DNA of 64,000 nt. Source: Cognatundibacterium luofuense (lineage in GTDB: Bacteria; Pseudomonadota; Gammaproteobacteria; Burkholderiales; Burkholderiaceae_D). This document shows, in pieces, positions 48,391 through 57,291 of this stretch (position 1 is its first letter; each line of letters starts with the position of its first letter). The stretch is from contig NZ_JAGSPN010000009.1 in the NCBI RefSeq assembly GCF_018139685.1, positions 62,001 to 126,000 of the forward strand. The letters run 5' to 3'. Position numbers and translations under genes: made by a program. Below the pieces are notes generated by a model, which was not told where the DNA came from, made no database searches, and was given only the letters and a program-made list of their open reading frames with translations.

Positions 48391-48396
48391 GGATTT

Positions 48397-49728
48397 ATGG
48401 TGCCCGACACGACTATGCTCAGTCATCCGTTACGGATTCCACTTGCAGCTGAGCTGCACTCCCGACCTTTTATTGAATTAAAAACGCCGGAAGTGCTGAC
48501 CCATATTGCCGTTTGCGACAGTAGTACGGTGTCGGATGTCGCTACCAATCTGCAGCGCCAGCACAATTTACTGCAAACGCTGTGCCATTATTTCGGTGTC
48601 ACGCCACCGCTCACAGAAGCAAAATATTTTTATCATGCCTTTCCTGCGTTCCGGCTGAAATGGGAATGCCATACCGAATTTGCCAGCTATACCTTTGTAG
48701 CCGGTGTTGGCGAGTCTGCAAATGCGGAAGGTGAGAATGCATTTCTTGCGACGGTACTGCAACACCTGCCGCAAAGCTGGCTGAATCAGTTGCAGTCAAA
48801 GGTGCTCGCGGCGTCGCATCTGATTCTGATTCCGCAGCCCGATGATTTTGTATTCAGCCATGATGCTGCGACGCTGGGTGCCGGAAGGATGCTGGCAGGG
48901 AGCGTTGTGCTGGAGCGTGGCACCTTCCTGACCGATTTTGCTGTGCATCCGGATGGCTTTACACGATTTGTTTTGCGGGACCGCGCTTTCATTGCGCAGC
49001 AGGCCGGACGCATGGTGCAGCGCATACTGGAAATCGATACTTACCGCATGATGGCGTTGCTTGGATTGCCGCTGGCACAGCAATCCGGCCCGGTACTGAA
49101 TCAGATGGAAACAGAGCTGACCAGTCTGGTGGCGTCGATGCCGGCACTGGATCAGAGTCAGGTGCAAAACACTGAGCTCGAACAGCAAATTCTGCATCAA
49201 CTGACTGCACTGGCTTCCAGAATGGAAAAGCTGGCAGTGGACAACAGTTACCGCTTTGCAGCTTCCAGAGCCTATTTTCAATTGGTAAAGGCGCGGATCG
49301 CGGAGTTACGTGAGTCGCGCATTGACGGTTTGCCGACCATCGCAGAATTTATGGAGCGGCGTCTGGCACCTGCGATGCAAACATGTGAATCGATCGTGCG
49401 CAGGCAGGAAGCGCTGGCGGCAAGGATTGCGCAAACCAATGATCTGTTACGTACCCGGGTCGGTATCGTGCAGGAACAGCAAAATCGTCAGATCCTGCAA
49501 AGTATGAATGCGAGAGCAGCGCAGCAATTGCGTTTGCAACAGGCGGTTGAAGGATTATCGGTCGCCGCGATTACTTATTACGCGGTGGGTCTGATTTCCT
49601 ATGTTGCTAAGGGGCTTAAGGCTGCAGGCTTACCATTGAACACGGATTTGCTGACAGGCATTGCCTTACCGGTGACTGGATTTCTGGTATGGCGCGGAAT
49701 TCAGAAACTGCATCAGAAATTACACTGA
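48397..49728 (+). CDS. DUF3422 family membrane protein
   Basis: The protein has 443 residues and matches the proteobacterial DUF3422 family of unknown function. The N-terminal part begins HPLRIPLAAELHSRPFIELK, a family signature. A long helical middle section (LRTRVGIVQEQQNRQILQSM) precedes two membrane helices near the C-terminus (AITYYAVGLISYVAKGL and LLTGIALPVTGFLVWRGIQ). The topology resembles CorA-like transport proteins, but no function is assigned. It starts 6 bases after greB. Confidence 0.85.
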   Translation: MVPDTTMLSHPLRIPLAAELHSRPFIELKTPEVLTHIAVCDSSTVSDVATNLQRQHNLLQTLCHYFGVTPPLTEAKYFYHAFPAFRLKWECHTEFASYTFVAGVGESANAEGENAFLATVLQHLPQSWLNQLQSKVLAASHLILIPQPDDFVFSHDAATLGAGRMLAGSVVLERGTFLTDFAVHPDGFTRFVLRDRAFIAQQAGRMVQRILEIDTYRMMALLGLPLAQQSGPVLNQMETELTSLVASMPALDQSQVQNTELEQQILHQLTALASRMEKLAVDNSYRFAASRAYFQLVKARIAELRESRIDGLPTIAEFMERRLAPAMQTCESIVRRQEALAARIAQTNDLLRTRVGIVQEQQNRQILQSMNARAAQQLRLQQAVEGLSVAAITYYAVGLISYVAKGLKAAGLPLNTDLLTGIALPVTGFLVWRGIQKLHQKLH

Positions 49729-49763
49729 ATGCTATTTGCGCTACCTGATAGTCAGGCAGGAAT

Positions 49764-49793
49764 AAAAAATCCGGGTTGATACCCGGATTTTTT
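49764..49793. terminator. Bidirectional intrinsic terminator
   Basis: AAAAAATCCGGGT pairs with ACCCGGATTTTTT around TGAT, with T-runs on both strands. It serves the DUF3422 gene (plus) and rne (minus). Confidence 0.92.
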
Positions 49794-49860
49794 ATTACGT
49801 ACTGCAGTACAGTTCAGGTCAGGAGGGCGTGAGATTTGATGCTCTCCTGAACAGGACAGA

Positions 49861-52728
49861 TCAGCGACGGGTTTCGACCTGAATCAGCGGGCCTACATCC
49901 AGTACGACAGCAGGTTTACGTTCACGCGGAACGCGGACCGGTACTGGACGACGAGCAGCTTCTTCCTGCGCAACACGCCATTTTTCCGGATCTGTGGATA
50001 CCATGACCAGGCCAACCGCAGCCAGCATCGATTCCAGTGCTGCCAGCGGCATTTGATACGCCTGAACCGGCTCAGCAGGTGCAACAGGTTCAGTTGCAAC
50101 AGCCGGTGCCTGCGCTGCTTCCGTTGCAGCAGCCGTTGTCTCAACAGCAACCGGCGCAACGATTTCGATTGGTGCGCTGACTTCAACGACTGTTATCGCT
50201 GCCTCTGCAGCCGGTGCGGCCGCCGCAGGTACGTCGGTAACAGCCGGTGCTTCAACCACCGGTGCAGAGATCATTTCTGCTGCCGGAGCTTCAACTGCAA
50301 CCGGAGTGACCGGGCTGGCAAACTGTTCCGTGATCGTTACCGGAGCACTGACTTCCACTGGCGCGCCAGTTTCAGCGACGGACAGGTCATCACCGCTTTC
50401 ATTGCTTTCGCTCAGATCGCTTGTGTCGCCATTTTCGCGGTCACGACGGTTACGGTTACGACCGCCACGGCGACGGCGACGGCGGCGTTCTTCGCCACCT
50501 TCTTCGCCAGGCTCATTTTGCGCACCCGGTGTCGCAGGCATTACCTCAACCGGAACAGGATCTTCGTGCGTTTGCAAAGGAGCCAGAGCAGTTTCATCCG
50601 CTTTGATATCGGATGTCAGCAGTGCTTCTTTCTTCTCTTCACGCAGGCGTTGTGCACGTTCGCGACGGGTTTCCTGTTGCTCACGAGGTTCACGTTGTTC
50701 GCGTGGCTCGCGGGCTTCTTTCGGCTCACGCTGCTCACGTGGTTCGCGGTTTTCCCGTTCCTCGCGTGCAGGTTTTTGCGGTTTTTGTTGCTGACGTGCA
50801 TTGTCTGCACCTTGCTGCTTGTTACTGTCAGCTTTTTCCGCTTTTTCCTTTTCAGGACGACCTGCCGGGCGCTCTTCGCGCTCGTCACGGTCTCGGCCAC
50901 GGCGATTACGGTTACGCTGTTGCTGAGACTGGCGGGCGTTGCGGTTACGGTCACGCTCGGCAATTTTCTCTTCAGTTACTTCCGGTGCATTCGCGGCCGG
51001 TGCAGATTCTGATTTGCCGAACAGGAAGCCAAACAGTTTGCCAAAGAAACCAACCGGAGCAGGCGCAGGTGCAGCTGCCGCCGGTGCTGGCGCAGGTGTT
51101 TCTTTGCGCTCAACAATCGGTGCTGTCTCAGGCGTGATGCTTTTCACCACAGCTTCCTGACGCGGTTTTGCTTCTTCCTTCTGGCGTTTTGCGTAGCCGA
51201 TATCGGTGTCAGCCTGCTCGGCCATTGTGTAGCTGGCCTGATGATCTTCCAGGCGAGGATCATCGTGCTTCAGACGATCGAGTTTGTAATGTGGTGTTTC
51301 CAGATGCTTGTTAGGGATCAGGATCACAATCACGCGATGGCGTGTTTCAATTTTCAGAATCTCGCCGCGTTTTTCGTTCAGCAGGAAGGCTGCAACATCA
51401 ACCGGTACCTGAACATGGATCGCTGCAGAATTTTCCTTCATTGCTTCTTCCTGAATAATGCGCAGGACTTGCAATGCAGAAGATTCAGTGTCGCGGATAT
51501 GGCCGGTGCCATTACAACGCGGGCAGGTCACATGACTGCCTTCAGACAGAGAAGGGCGCAGGCGCTGACGCGATAATTCCATCAGGCCAAAGCGGGAAAT
51601 TTTACCCATTTGTACACGGGCGCGGTCGTAGCGCAGTGCATCTTTCAGGCGTTGTTCCACTTCGCGCTGATTTTTCGGGTTTTCCATGTCGATGAAGTCG
51701 ATCACGATCAAACCGCCCAGATCGCGCAGACGGAGCTGACGCGCTACCTCTTCGGCAGCTTCCAGGTTGGTATTCAGTGCGGTGGTTTCGATGTCGCCGC
51801 CACGGGTTGCACGTGCCGAGTTCACGTCCACAGAAACCAGTGCTTCTGTATGGTCGATGACGATCGCGCCGCCACTTGGCAGCGGCACGGTGCGGCTGTA
51901 GGCAGTTTCGATCTGATGTTCGATCTGGAAGCGGGAGAACAGCGGCACGTCATCGCTGTAACGCTTCACGCGGTGCACCATGTCCGGCATTACGTGACTC
52001 ATAAACTGCTGAGCCTGGTCGTAAATGTCGTCCGTGTCGATCAGAATTTCACCGATATCCGGCTGGAAATAGTCGCGGATAGCGCGGATGACCAGAGACG
52101 ATTCCTGATAAATCAGGAATGCGCCCGGCGCAGCTTTGCCCGCACCTTCAATCGCGCGCCACAATTGCAGCAGATAGTCCAGATCCCATTGCAGTTCATC
52201 CACGTTACGGCCGATGCCGGCAGTACGTGCAATCACAGACATGCCGGACGGTAAGTCCAGTTTATCCATGGTTTCACGCAGTTCCTGACGATCTTCACCT
52301 TCAACACGGCGGGAAACACCACCACCGCGCGGATTGTTTGGCATCAGGACCAGATAGCGGCCAGCCAGTGAGATAAAAGAAGTCAGTGCGGCACCTTTAT
52401 TGCCGCGCTCTTCTTTTTCAACCTGCACCATGATTTCCTGACCTTCGCGCAATGCCTCTTTGATATTGGTATTGCGGACATCCACGCCTTCGCGGAAATA
52501 GGAACGGGCAACTTCTTTAAACGGGAGGAAGCCGTGACGTTCTTCGCCGTAGTTGACGAAACAGGCTTCAAGGGATGGTTCGATGCGGGTGATAACCCCT
52601 TTGTAGATGTTGGATTTGCGTAATTCGCGACCGGCGGTCTCGATATCGATGTCAATGAGTTTTTGCCCGTTGACAATCGCAACGCGCAGCTCTTCTTGCT
52701 GGGTTGCGTTAAACAACATTCTTTTCAT
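49861..52728 (-). CDS. rne: Ribonuclease E
   Basis: The protein has 955 residues. RNase E is the main endoribonuclease for mRNA decay and rRNA/tRNA processing. The catalytic half (~1-510) has [20 protein letters not shown], an S1 domain ([20 protein letters not shown]), [31 protein letters not shown] and the zinc-link [12 protein letters not shown]. The C-terminal half is disordered and includes an Arg/Glu repeat ([16 protein letters not shown] at ~665-700) for RNA binding, an Ala/Val/Pro-rich region and the conserved tail [22 protein letters not shown] precedes the start. Confidence 0.97.
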   Translation of the reverse strand: MKRMLFNATQQEELRVAIVNGQKLIDIDIETAGRELRKSNIYKGVITRIEPSLEACFVNYGEERHGFLPFKEVARSYFREGVDVRNTNIKEALREGQEIMVQVEKEERGNKGAALTSFISLAGRYLVLMPNNPRGGGVSRRVEGEDRQELRETMDKLDLPSGMSVIARTAGIGRNVDELQWDLDYLLQLWRAIEGAGKAAPGAFLIYQESSLVIRAIRDYFQPDIGEILIDTDDIYDQAQQFMSHVMPDMVHRVKRYSDDVPLFSRFQIEHQIETAYSRTVPLPSGGAIVIDHTEALVSVDVNSARATRGGDIETTALNTNLEAAEEVARQLRLRDLGGLIVIDFIDMENPKNQREVEQRLKDALRYDRARVQMGKISRFGLMELSRQRLRPSLSEGSHVTCPRCNGTGHIRDTESSALQVLRIIQEEAMKENSAAIHVQVPVDVAAFLLNEKRGEILKIETRHRVIVILIPNKHLETPHYKLDRLKHDDPRLEDHQASYTMAEQADTDIGYAKRQKEEAKPRQEAVVKSITPETAPIVERKETPAPAPAAAAPAPAPVGFFGKLFGFLFGKSESAPAANAPEVTEEKIAERDRNRNARQSQQQRNRNRRGRDRDEREERPAGRPEKEKAEKADSNKQQGADNARQQQKPQKPAREERENREPREQREPKEAREPREQREPREQQETRRERAQRLREEKKEALLTSDIKADETALAPLQTHEDPVPVEVMPATPGAQNEPGEEGGEERRRRRRRGGRNRNRRDRENGDTSDLSESNESGDDLSVAETGAPVEVSAPVTITEQFASPVTPVAVEAPAAEMISAPVVEAPAVTDVPAAAAPAAEAAITVVEVSAPIEIVAPVAVETTAAATEAAQAPAVATEPVAPAEPVQAYQMPLAALESMLAAVGLVMVSTDPEKWRVAQEEAARRPVPVRVPRERKPAVVLDVGPLIQVETRR

Positions 52729-53358
52729 GTATTTGACTCCGTGACCTGGTGGTCATCTCTTATTGTTATGGCCTCAGGTTCCGAGGCGGATAACATTAAC
52801 TATCAAAGTACACGGGGATCAGAGTAAAGACCGGAGGGACTGTCGGGCAGCTTGCCCGCAAAAAGAAAGGTACATGCGCTGTCAGCAAAAGCTGAAACAG
52901 CGGCATTGCAACCGGTCTTCTTTTGCGCGGGGCGCAAATGATTAACCTATTAGTAACATCTTCGAGGTCGAGTGCACACGTCCCCCGCGCAACACGCTGC
53001 TACTTTATCTGAGCACGGTGCGCCAGGCGATGAGCAACTTGATGCCAGGCAATCTTCTTGTATTGTTTCTGGCTAAATCGCCTACTGTACTAGCTAACTA
53101 ATCAATTCGTACCAGCCTGCAAAGGGCAATAGCTGATCCGAAAAATCCTCTCACTACGCTACTCGTCGCCCGCATGCCCGGACTTCACCCGGAAGTGACA
53201 ACCGGTCAAGACCACGGCGGCCACAGGCATGCTGCGTACTTACTTTTCGCTTAATTTTCAAACGGACGAGGCTGTCTGGCCCGCCCCTGTGTAAAATAGC
53301 TGTTTATTTCTATTACACGGCCTGAAGTATCTCAGGCGAAAATGATTATATATTCAAA
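52729..53358. other. Long leader region between divergent rne and rluC
   Basis: No gene is seen in these 630 bases. A perfect 7-bp hairpin TTTGCGC-GGG-GCGCAAA is at 52922-52938, in the transcribed leader of rne about 200 bases before its start. A second small stem (ACTTC / GAAGT) is at 53182-53196. The plus-strand TAAAAT at about 53292 is a -10 candidate for rluC. In enterobacteria the rne leader is structured and mediates autoregulation; the same is possible here but is inference. Confidence 0.5.
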
Positions 53359-54366
53359 ATGAAGGACTTAGCGACAAATAATCTGCAAAACCAAAAAAAA
53401 ACGCAGCAGGCATCATCAATGTCGGAGCCTTCAGTTCAGCCGCAAGTCAGGCTGATGACGATTTCTTCAGAGGAAGCCGGGCAGCGTATAGACAATTTTC
53501 TGCTCAGGATTTGTAAGGGTGTTCCTAAGAGTCATGTCTATCGGATTTTGCGGTCAGGGGAAGTCAGGGTTAATAAAGGACGTGTCGATCAGCTTTACCG
53601 TCTTGTGGAAGGTGATGTTGTACGCGTTCCGCCTGTGCGTGTTGCTGCTAGTGCAACGCCTGCAGTTGTACCTAAGCTCGAATTTCCGATTCTTTTCGAA
53701 GATGAGACACTGCTGGTCATTGATAAACCGGCAGGCGTGGCAGTGCACGGCGGATCCGGTGTCAGTTACGGTGTGATCGAGCAGTTGCGGGCCGCACGTC
53801 CTGATGCAAAATTTCTGGAACTGGTGCACCGGCTTGACAGGGAAACCTCCGGTATTTTGCTGATCGCCAAAAAGCGCACTGCGCTGACCCATTTGCATGA
53901 ACAGATGCGCGATGGCGTAACCGATAAGCGTTATTTTGCGCTGGTCACCGGTGACTGGAAAAATCAGCGTCAGCACGTGAAGTTGCCATTATTTAAATAC
54001 ACAACGCCGGATGGTGAGCGCCGCGTGCGGGTGCAGGAAGGTGGTCAGCCATCGCACACCATTTTTTCTCTGAAGAAAAAATGGCAGCAATTTGCATTGC
54101 TGGAAGCGGAGCTGAAGACCGGGCGTACACATCAGATTCGCGTGCATCTGGCTTCCAGCGGCTTTCCGATCGCGGGTGATGATAAGTATGGTGATTTCAC
54201 GCTGAATAAGGCGTTGCAAAAAGCCGCTGCGGACCGTGGGGCGCTGAAGCGTATGTTTCTACACGCGCATCAGATTACCTTCATCCATCCGGTTTCTGAA
54301 AAACCGGTCACGGTCAGGGCAGCATTGCCTCCGGAATGTGAGGCATTTTTGCAATCTTTGCACTGA
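53359..54366 (+). CDS. rluC: 23S rRNA pseudouridine synthase RluC
   Basis: The protein has 335 residues. It makes pseudouridines at three positions of 23S rRNA. An S4 RNA-binding domain (GQRIDNFLLRICKGVPKSHV, YRILRSGEVRVNKGRV) precedes the catalytic domain with LVHRLDRETSGILLIAKKRT (catalytic Asp ~160) and LKTGRTHQIRVHLASSGFPI. ATG 53359 is used; ATG 53419 is also in frame. Divergence from rne is the usual order. Confidence 0.93.
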   Translation: MKDLATNNLQNQKKTQQASSMSEPSVQPQVRLMTISSEEAGQRIDNFLLRICKGVPKSHVYRILRSGEVRVNKGRVDQLYRLVEGDVVRVPPVRVAASATPAVVPKLEFPILFEDETLLVIDKPAGVAVHGGSGVSYGVIEQLRAARPDAKFLELVHRLDRETSGILLIAKKRTALTHLHEQMRDGVTDKRYFALVTGDWKNQRQHVKLPLFKYTTPDGERRVRVQEGGQPSHTIFSLKKKWQQFALLEAELKTGRTHQIRVHLASSGFPIAGDDKYGDFTLNKALQKAAADRGALKRMFLHAHQITFIHPVSEKPVTVRAALPPECEAFLQSLH

Positions 54367-54458
54367 ATTTCCATGCGGAAAAAGCAATTTGCTGTTCAGT
54401 GGTATCATCACTGATTAACAGATAAATACGGGTTCAGAGATTGAATCCGCATAGCAAA

Positions 54459-55118
54459 ATGGCAAAAAAACAATTTGATTTACTGGTGTTTGACTGGGAT
54501 GGCACACTGATGGACAGTACGCCGACCATCGTCAAATGCATACAGTCTGCTGCAAAAGATCTGGGCTTGCCTGTGCCGGCGGACTCAGCTGCTGCGTTTG
54601 TGATTGGTTTGTCTCTGCCTGCAGCGATGCAGGCAGTGTTGCCGGATGTTGATTCCCGTATGCACGCCAAAATGGTAGAGCGTTACCGGTTTCATTATCT
54701 GACCCGTGATCATGAGCTGACTTTGTTTACCGGCGTGCGCGACATGCTGGATGATTTATCTCAGCAAGGTTATTTTCTGGCCGTTGCCACTGGCAAAAGC
54801 CGTGTCGGACTCAGCCGTGCCCTGCATACGGCAAATCTCACATCGGTTTTTGATGCAACCCGCTGTGCGGATGAAACCTTCTCCAAGCCGCATCCTGCAA
54901 TGTTGCAGGAAATTACACGCGAACTCGGGCAGGACATGCGCCGCACTGTGATGATCGGCGATACAACGCATGATTTGCTGATGGCAAAAAATGCGGGTGC
55001 CGCTGGTGTTGCTGTGGAATTTGGTGCGCATCCGGCCGATGAGCTGGCAGAAATGATGCCGCTGTATTCTGCAAAATCCATACAGGATTTACATGTGTGG
55101 CTGAACGAGCACGCTTAA
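54459..55118 (+). CDS. HAD-superfamily phosphatase
   Basis: The protein has 219 residues from ATG 54459; TTG 54441 is rejected. Motif I is VFDWDGTLMDS with both Asp residues, motif II ATGKSR, and motif III/IV SKPHPAMLQEI and VMIGDTTHDLLMAKNAG. It resembles phosphoglycolate phosphatase-type (Gph) enzymes. In many betaproteobacteria this gene follows rluC, but the substrate is not known. Confidence 0.88.
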   Translation: MAKKQFDLLVFDWDGTLMDSTPTIVKCIQSAAKDLGLPVPADSAAAFVIGLSLPAAMQAVLPDVDSRMHAKMVERYRFHYLTRDHELTLFTGVRDMLDDLSQQGYFLAVATGKSRVGLSRALHTANLTSVFDATRCADETFSKPHPAMLQEITRELGQDMRRTVMIGDTTHDLLMAKNAGAAGVAVEFGAHPADELAEMMPLYSAKSIQDLHVWLNEHA

Positions 55119-55143
55119 ATTTCAGATTTTAGGAGATAGTCGG

Positions 55144-55509
55144 ATGGAGTCCGTTTTCATTTGCGCATCGGATGCGCTGGAAGAGGGTGGAAAAGGTGTG
55201 CGCTTTCCGGTTACTGCAGGCAGTGACGAGGCGACGGGCTTTGTTATCCGGTTTGGCGGACAAGTACATGGGTATCTGAATCGCTGTGCGCACGTGCCTA
55301 TCGAACTGGACTGGGCACCCGGTGAGTTTCTGGAATCCAGTGGCTTGTACATTATGTGCTCCACTCATGGTGCAGTATATGAGCCGGAAAGCGGCTATTG
55401 TGCGGGTGGGCCATGCAAGGGCAGTCGTTTACGTAAGCTGATCTTGGAAGAGGCTGAAGGTCAAGTTCGCTGGTATCCGGATGATTATGTCTCCGCTGTG
55501 ATCGCCTGA
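55144..55509 (+). CDS. Rieske [2Fe-2S] domain protein
   Basis: The protein has 121 residues and is a single Rieske domain. The cluster ligands are visible in RCAHVPIELDW (CxH) and CSTHGAVYEP (CxxH). Stand-alone Rieske ferredoxin-like proteins serve electron transfer, but the partner is unknown. It lies between the HAD gene and sppA, 25 and 5 bases from each. Confidence 0.9.
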   Translation: MESVFICASDALEEGGKGVRFPVTAGSDEATGFVIRFGGQVHGYLNRCAHVPIELDWAPGEFLESSGLYIMCSTHGAVYEPESGYCAGGPCKGSRLRKLILEEAEGQVRWYPDDYVSAVIA

Positions 55510-55514
55510 AGGAT

Positions 55515-56492
55515 ATGAGCATGCTGGAGTCAGATAAACCGCAAACAGATCAAAAGGAAGCTGGTTGGGAGCGCAGACTGCTGGAACAACTGGCACTGGA
55601 AACACTGAAGGAACAGAAGGCAAGACGTCGCTGGAATATTTTTTTCCGGTTTGCCTTTCTGACGGTTGCACTGGGTGCAATCTACAAATTTCAGAATATT
55701 TCTGCGGAAGATACGCCGCCACCAGGTCCGCATACAGCCCTGGTTGAATTGACTGGTTCGATTGAAGAGGATAGTACGGCCAGTGCTGCCGAAATTATTC
55801 CTGCACTTGACCGTGCTTTTGCCGATGATACTGCGCAGGCTGTGATTCTGAGAATTAATAGCCCTGGTGGTAGTCCGGTGCAGGCTGGGATGATTAATGA
55901 CGAAATCGTCCGTTTGCGCGACAAATATCCTGCGAAAAAGCTTTACGTCGTGGTTGAGGAAATCTGTGCGTCCGGTGGCTACTATGTGGCGGCGGCAGCG
56001 GATGCTATTTACGTGGATAAAGCCAGCGTCGTGGGTTCCATTGGTGTGCTGATGGATGGTTTTGGTTTTTCGGGGTTGATGAGCAAGCTCGGCGTGGAGC
56101 GACGGCTGATGACTGCTGGCGAAAACAAAGGCATGATGGATCCGTTTTTGCCTCAGACAGAAAAGCAAAAGACCTACACTCAAAACATGCTGAATGAAAT
56201 TCATGCACAGTTCATTGATGCCGTGCGTAAAGGTCGTGGTCAGCGTCTGAAAGAAACACCAGAGACTTTTTCCGGATTATTCTGGGTTGGCAGCAAGGCT
56301 GTCGATATGGGGCTTGCAGATGGTTTTGGTACTGTTGAATCTGTGGCGCGCGATGTCGTGAAGGCAGAAGATATCGTCGACTATACCCGTCAGGAAGGGT
56401 TGCCGGAACGTGTGCTGAAGAAATTCGGTGCTTCCGTTGGCAGCGGCATGGCAAGCACTATGCTGAAAGATAAAACCTTCAAGTTACACTAA
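55515..56492 (+). CDS. sppA: Signal peptide peptidase SppA, short form
   Basis: The protein has 325 residues: an S49 peptidase with one N-terminal membrane span (IFFRFAFLTVALGAIY at ~42-57). The nucleophile Ser is in EICASGGYYVAAAAD and the Lys base region is in TAGENKGMMDPFLP. RINSPGGSPVQAG is conserved. It degrades signal peptides and small membrane proteins. Length matches the short SppA type, not the double-length enterobacterial form. Confidence 0.93.
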   Translation: MSMLESDKPQTDQKEAGWERRLLEQLALETLKEQKARRRWNIFFRFAFLTVALGAIYKFQNISAEDTPPPGPHTALVELTGSIEEDSTASAAEIIPALDRAFADDTAQAVILRINSPGGSPVQAGMINDEIVRLRDKYPAKKLYVVVEEICASGGYYVAAAADAIYVDKASVVGSIGVLMDGFGFSGLMSKLGVERRLMTAGENKGMMDPFLPQTEKQKTYTQNMLNEIHAQFIDAVRKGRGQRLKETPETFSGLFWVGSKAVDMGLADGFGTVESVARDVVKAEDIVDYTRQEGLPERVLKKFGASVGSGMASTMLKDKTFKLH

Positions 56493-56817
56493 TCTGCAGA
56501 ATCATTTAGTTGATTTTTTCAATCTGCTCTGGCGATTGTATAGCTATATTTTTCTTGGGCGTTAGCGGCAACAGGGCTATATTAGAAGCGTGATCGGCGC
56601 AGTTCTCAGGCTCTTAACCTCAACCAGCTGTTTTACCCCTGACGAGGCTGACCGGTTGCACAGGCGCGGTAATTTGTTTTTGCCTGTTAGTTGTGTAGCT
56701 TTTGTATTGATGTTCGTTATGTAGTTGATGTGTTGCCAGAAGTAAATTTGTGAGTAGTTGATTTGTAAGTGGTAAATTTGTAATTCGTATCTGAAGTTCT
56801 GACAATCTGTGTAATAA

Positions 56818-56912
56818 CGATCCGCTGTGGCGGAAGTTTGAGAAGCTTTCGGTTTCTCCCCATGAATGGTGCAGTGCTCAGAAAGGCGGTGGTGCAATGC
56901 TACCGCCTTTTT
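56818..56912 (+). ncRNA. Candidate small structured RNA
   Basis: Three hairpins run in series: CCGC-TGTG-GCGG (56821-56832), GAGAA / TTCTC (56840-56858) and the terminator AAAGGCGGT / ACCGCCTTT with trailing T (56882-56912). No open frame lies upstream that this terminator would serve: sppA ends 390 bases before. The 5' end is unknown and no known RNA family was recognised. Confidence 0.3.
56882..56912 (+). terminator. Orphan intrinsic terminator
   Basis: The stem AAAGGCGGT pairs with ACCGCCTTT over an 11-base loop and ends in five T. It is 390 bases from the nearest upstream gene end, so it either ends an sppA message with a long 3' end or a small RNA. Confidence 0.8.
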
Positions 56913-56981
56913 GTTTGTGCAAAACAAACCTTAGCGAGGTTGTTTGCTAACAAATCACCGGTGCAATGCGGGTATTTGTGT

Positions 56982-56999
56982 CAGATCAACACTGATCTG
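56982..56999. promoter_or_regulatory. Operator-like dyad upstream of the cco genes
   Basis: CAGATCA-ACAC-TGATCTG is a perfect 7-bp inverted repeat with a 4-base centre, 49 bases before the first cco gene. It has the geometry of FNR/CRP-type sites (half-sites 4 apart), though its halves do not match the FNR consensus TTGAT-N4-ATCAA. A redox or oxygen regulator would fit the downstream genes. Confidence 0.4.
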
Positions 57000-57047
57000 T
57001 TCTGATCGGTTAGCATGCATCAGGGTGGTGTTATTGTGTAGGCAACC

Positions 57048-57284
57048 ATGCGTGTATTGACTTCCATGTTTGACTGGTTCGGCCTCGGAAAATCTTCCGG
57101 AGCCAGGATCGCCTGTTATCATTGCGGCGAAACTGCCCGCGAGAGTCAGGTATTGTATGTGCCATTCAATGGGCAGCAGCAGCCGGTGTGTTGTCGCGGC
57201 TGCCTGACAATCCTGAAAACCGTTGAAAAAAATCTTCTGACCGACGCCTATCTGGCAGAGCGTCAGGCACCGTCCGGGAAATAA
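57048..57284 (+). CDS. Stand-alone CcoI N-terminal cysteine-rich domain protein
   Basis: The protein has 78 residues with CYHCGE and VCCRGCLTIL. This is the metal-binding domain (PF12156 type) that usually forms the N-terminus of CcoI copper ATPases. Here it has its own stop 7 bases before the ATPase ATG, and the two genes are in different frames. It is either a natural two-gene arrangement or a frameshifted fusion. A soluble copper-binding helper for CcoI is the likely role. Confidence 0.72.
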   Translation: MRVLTSMFDWFGLGKSSGARIACYHCGETARESQVLYVPFNGQQQPVCCRGCLTILKTVEKNLLTDAYLAERQAPSGK

Positions 57285-57291
57285 GCAACGC

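Larger units (their letters stand above)
56493..57047. other. Intergenic region upstream of the cco genes
   Basis: These 555 bases hold no gene. The first 300 are AT-rich with degenerate direct repeats of GTAAATTTGT (about 56741-56790). A structured segment and terminator follow (listed separately), then an imperfect hairpin built from CAAACCT / AGGTTG at about 56922-56948 and an operator-like dyad at 56982. Confidence 0.5.

Noticed and set aside
50053-51012. 319-codon plus-strand frame across rne
   Set aside because: Its Cys/Arg-rich composition is the shadow of the Ala/Val/Pro- and Arg-rich tail of RNase E.
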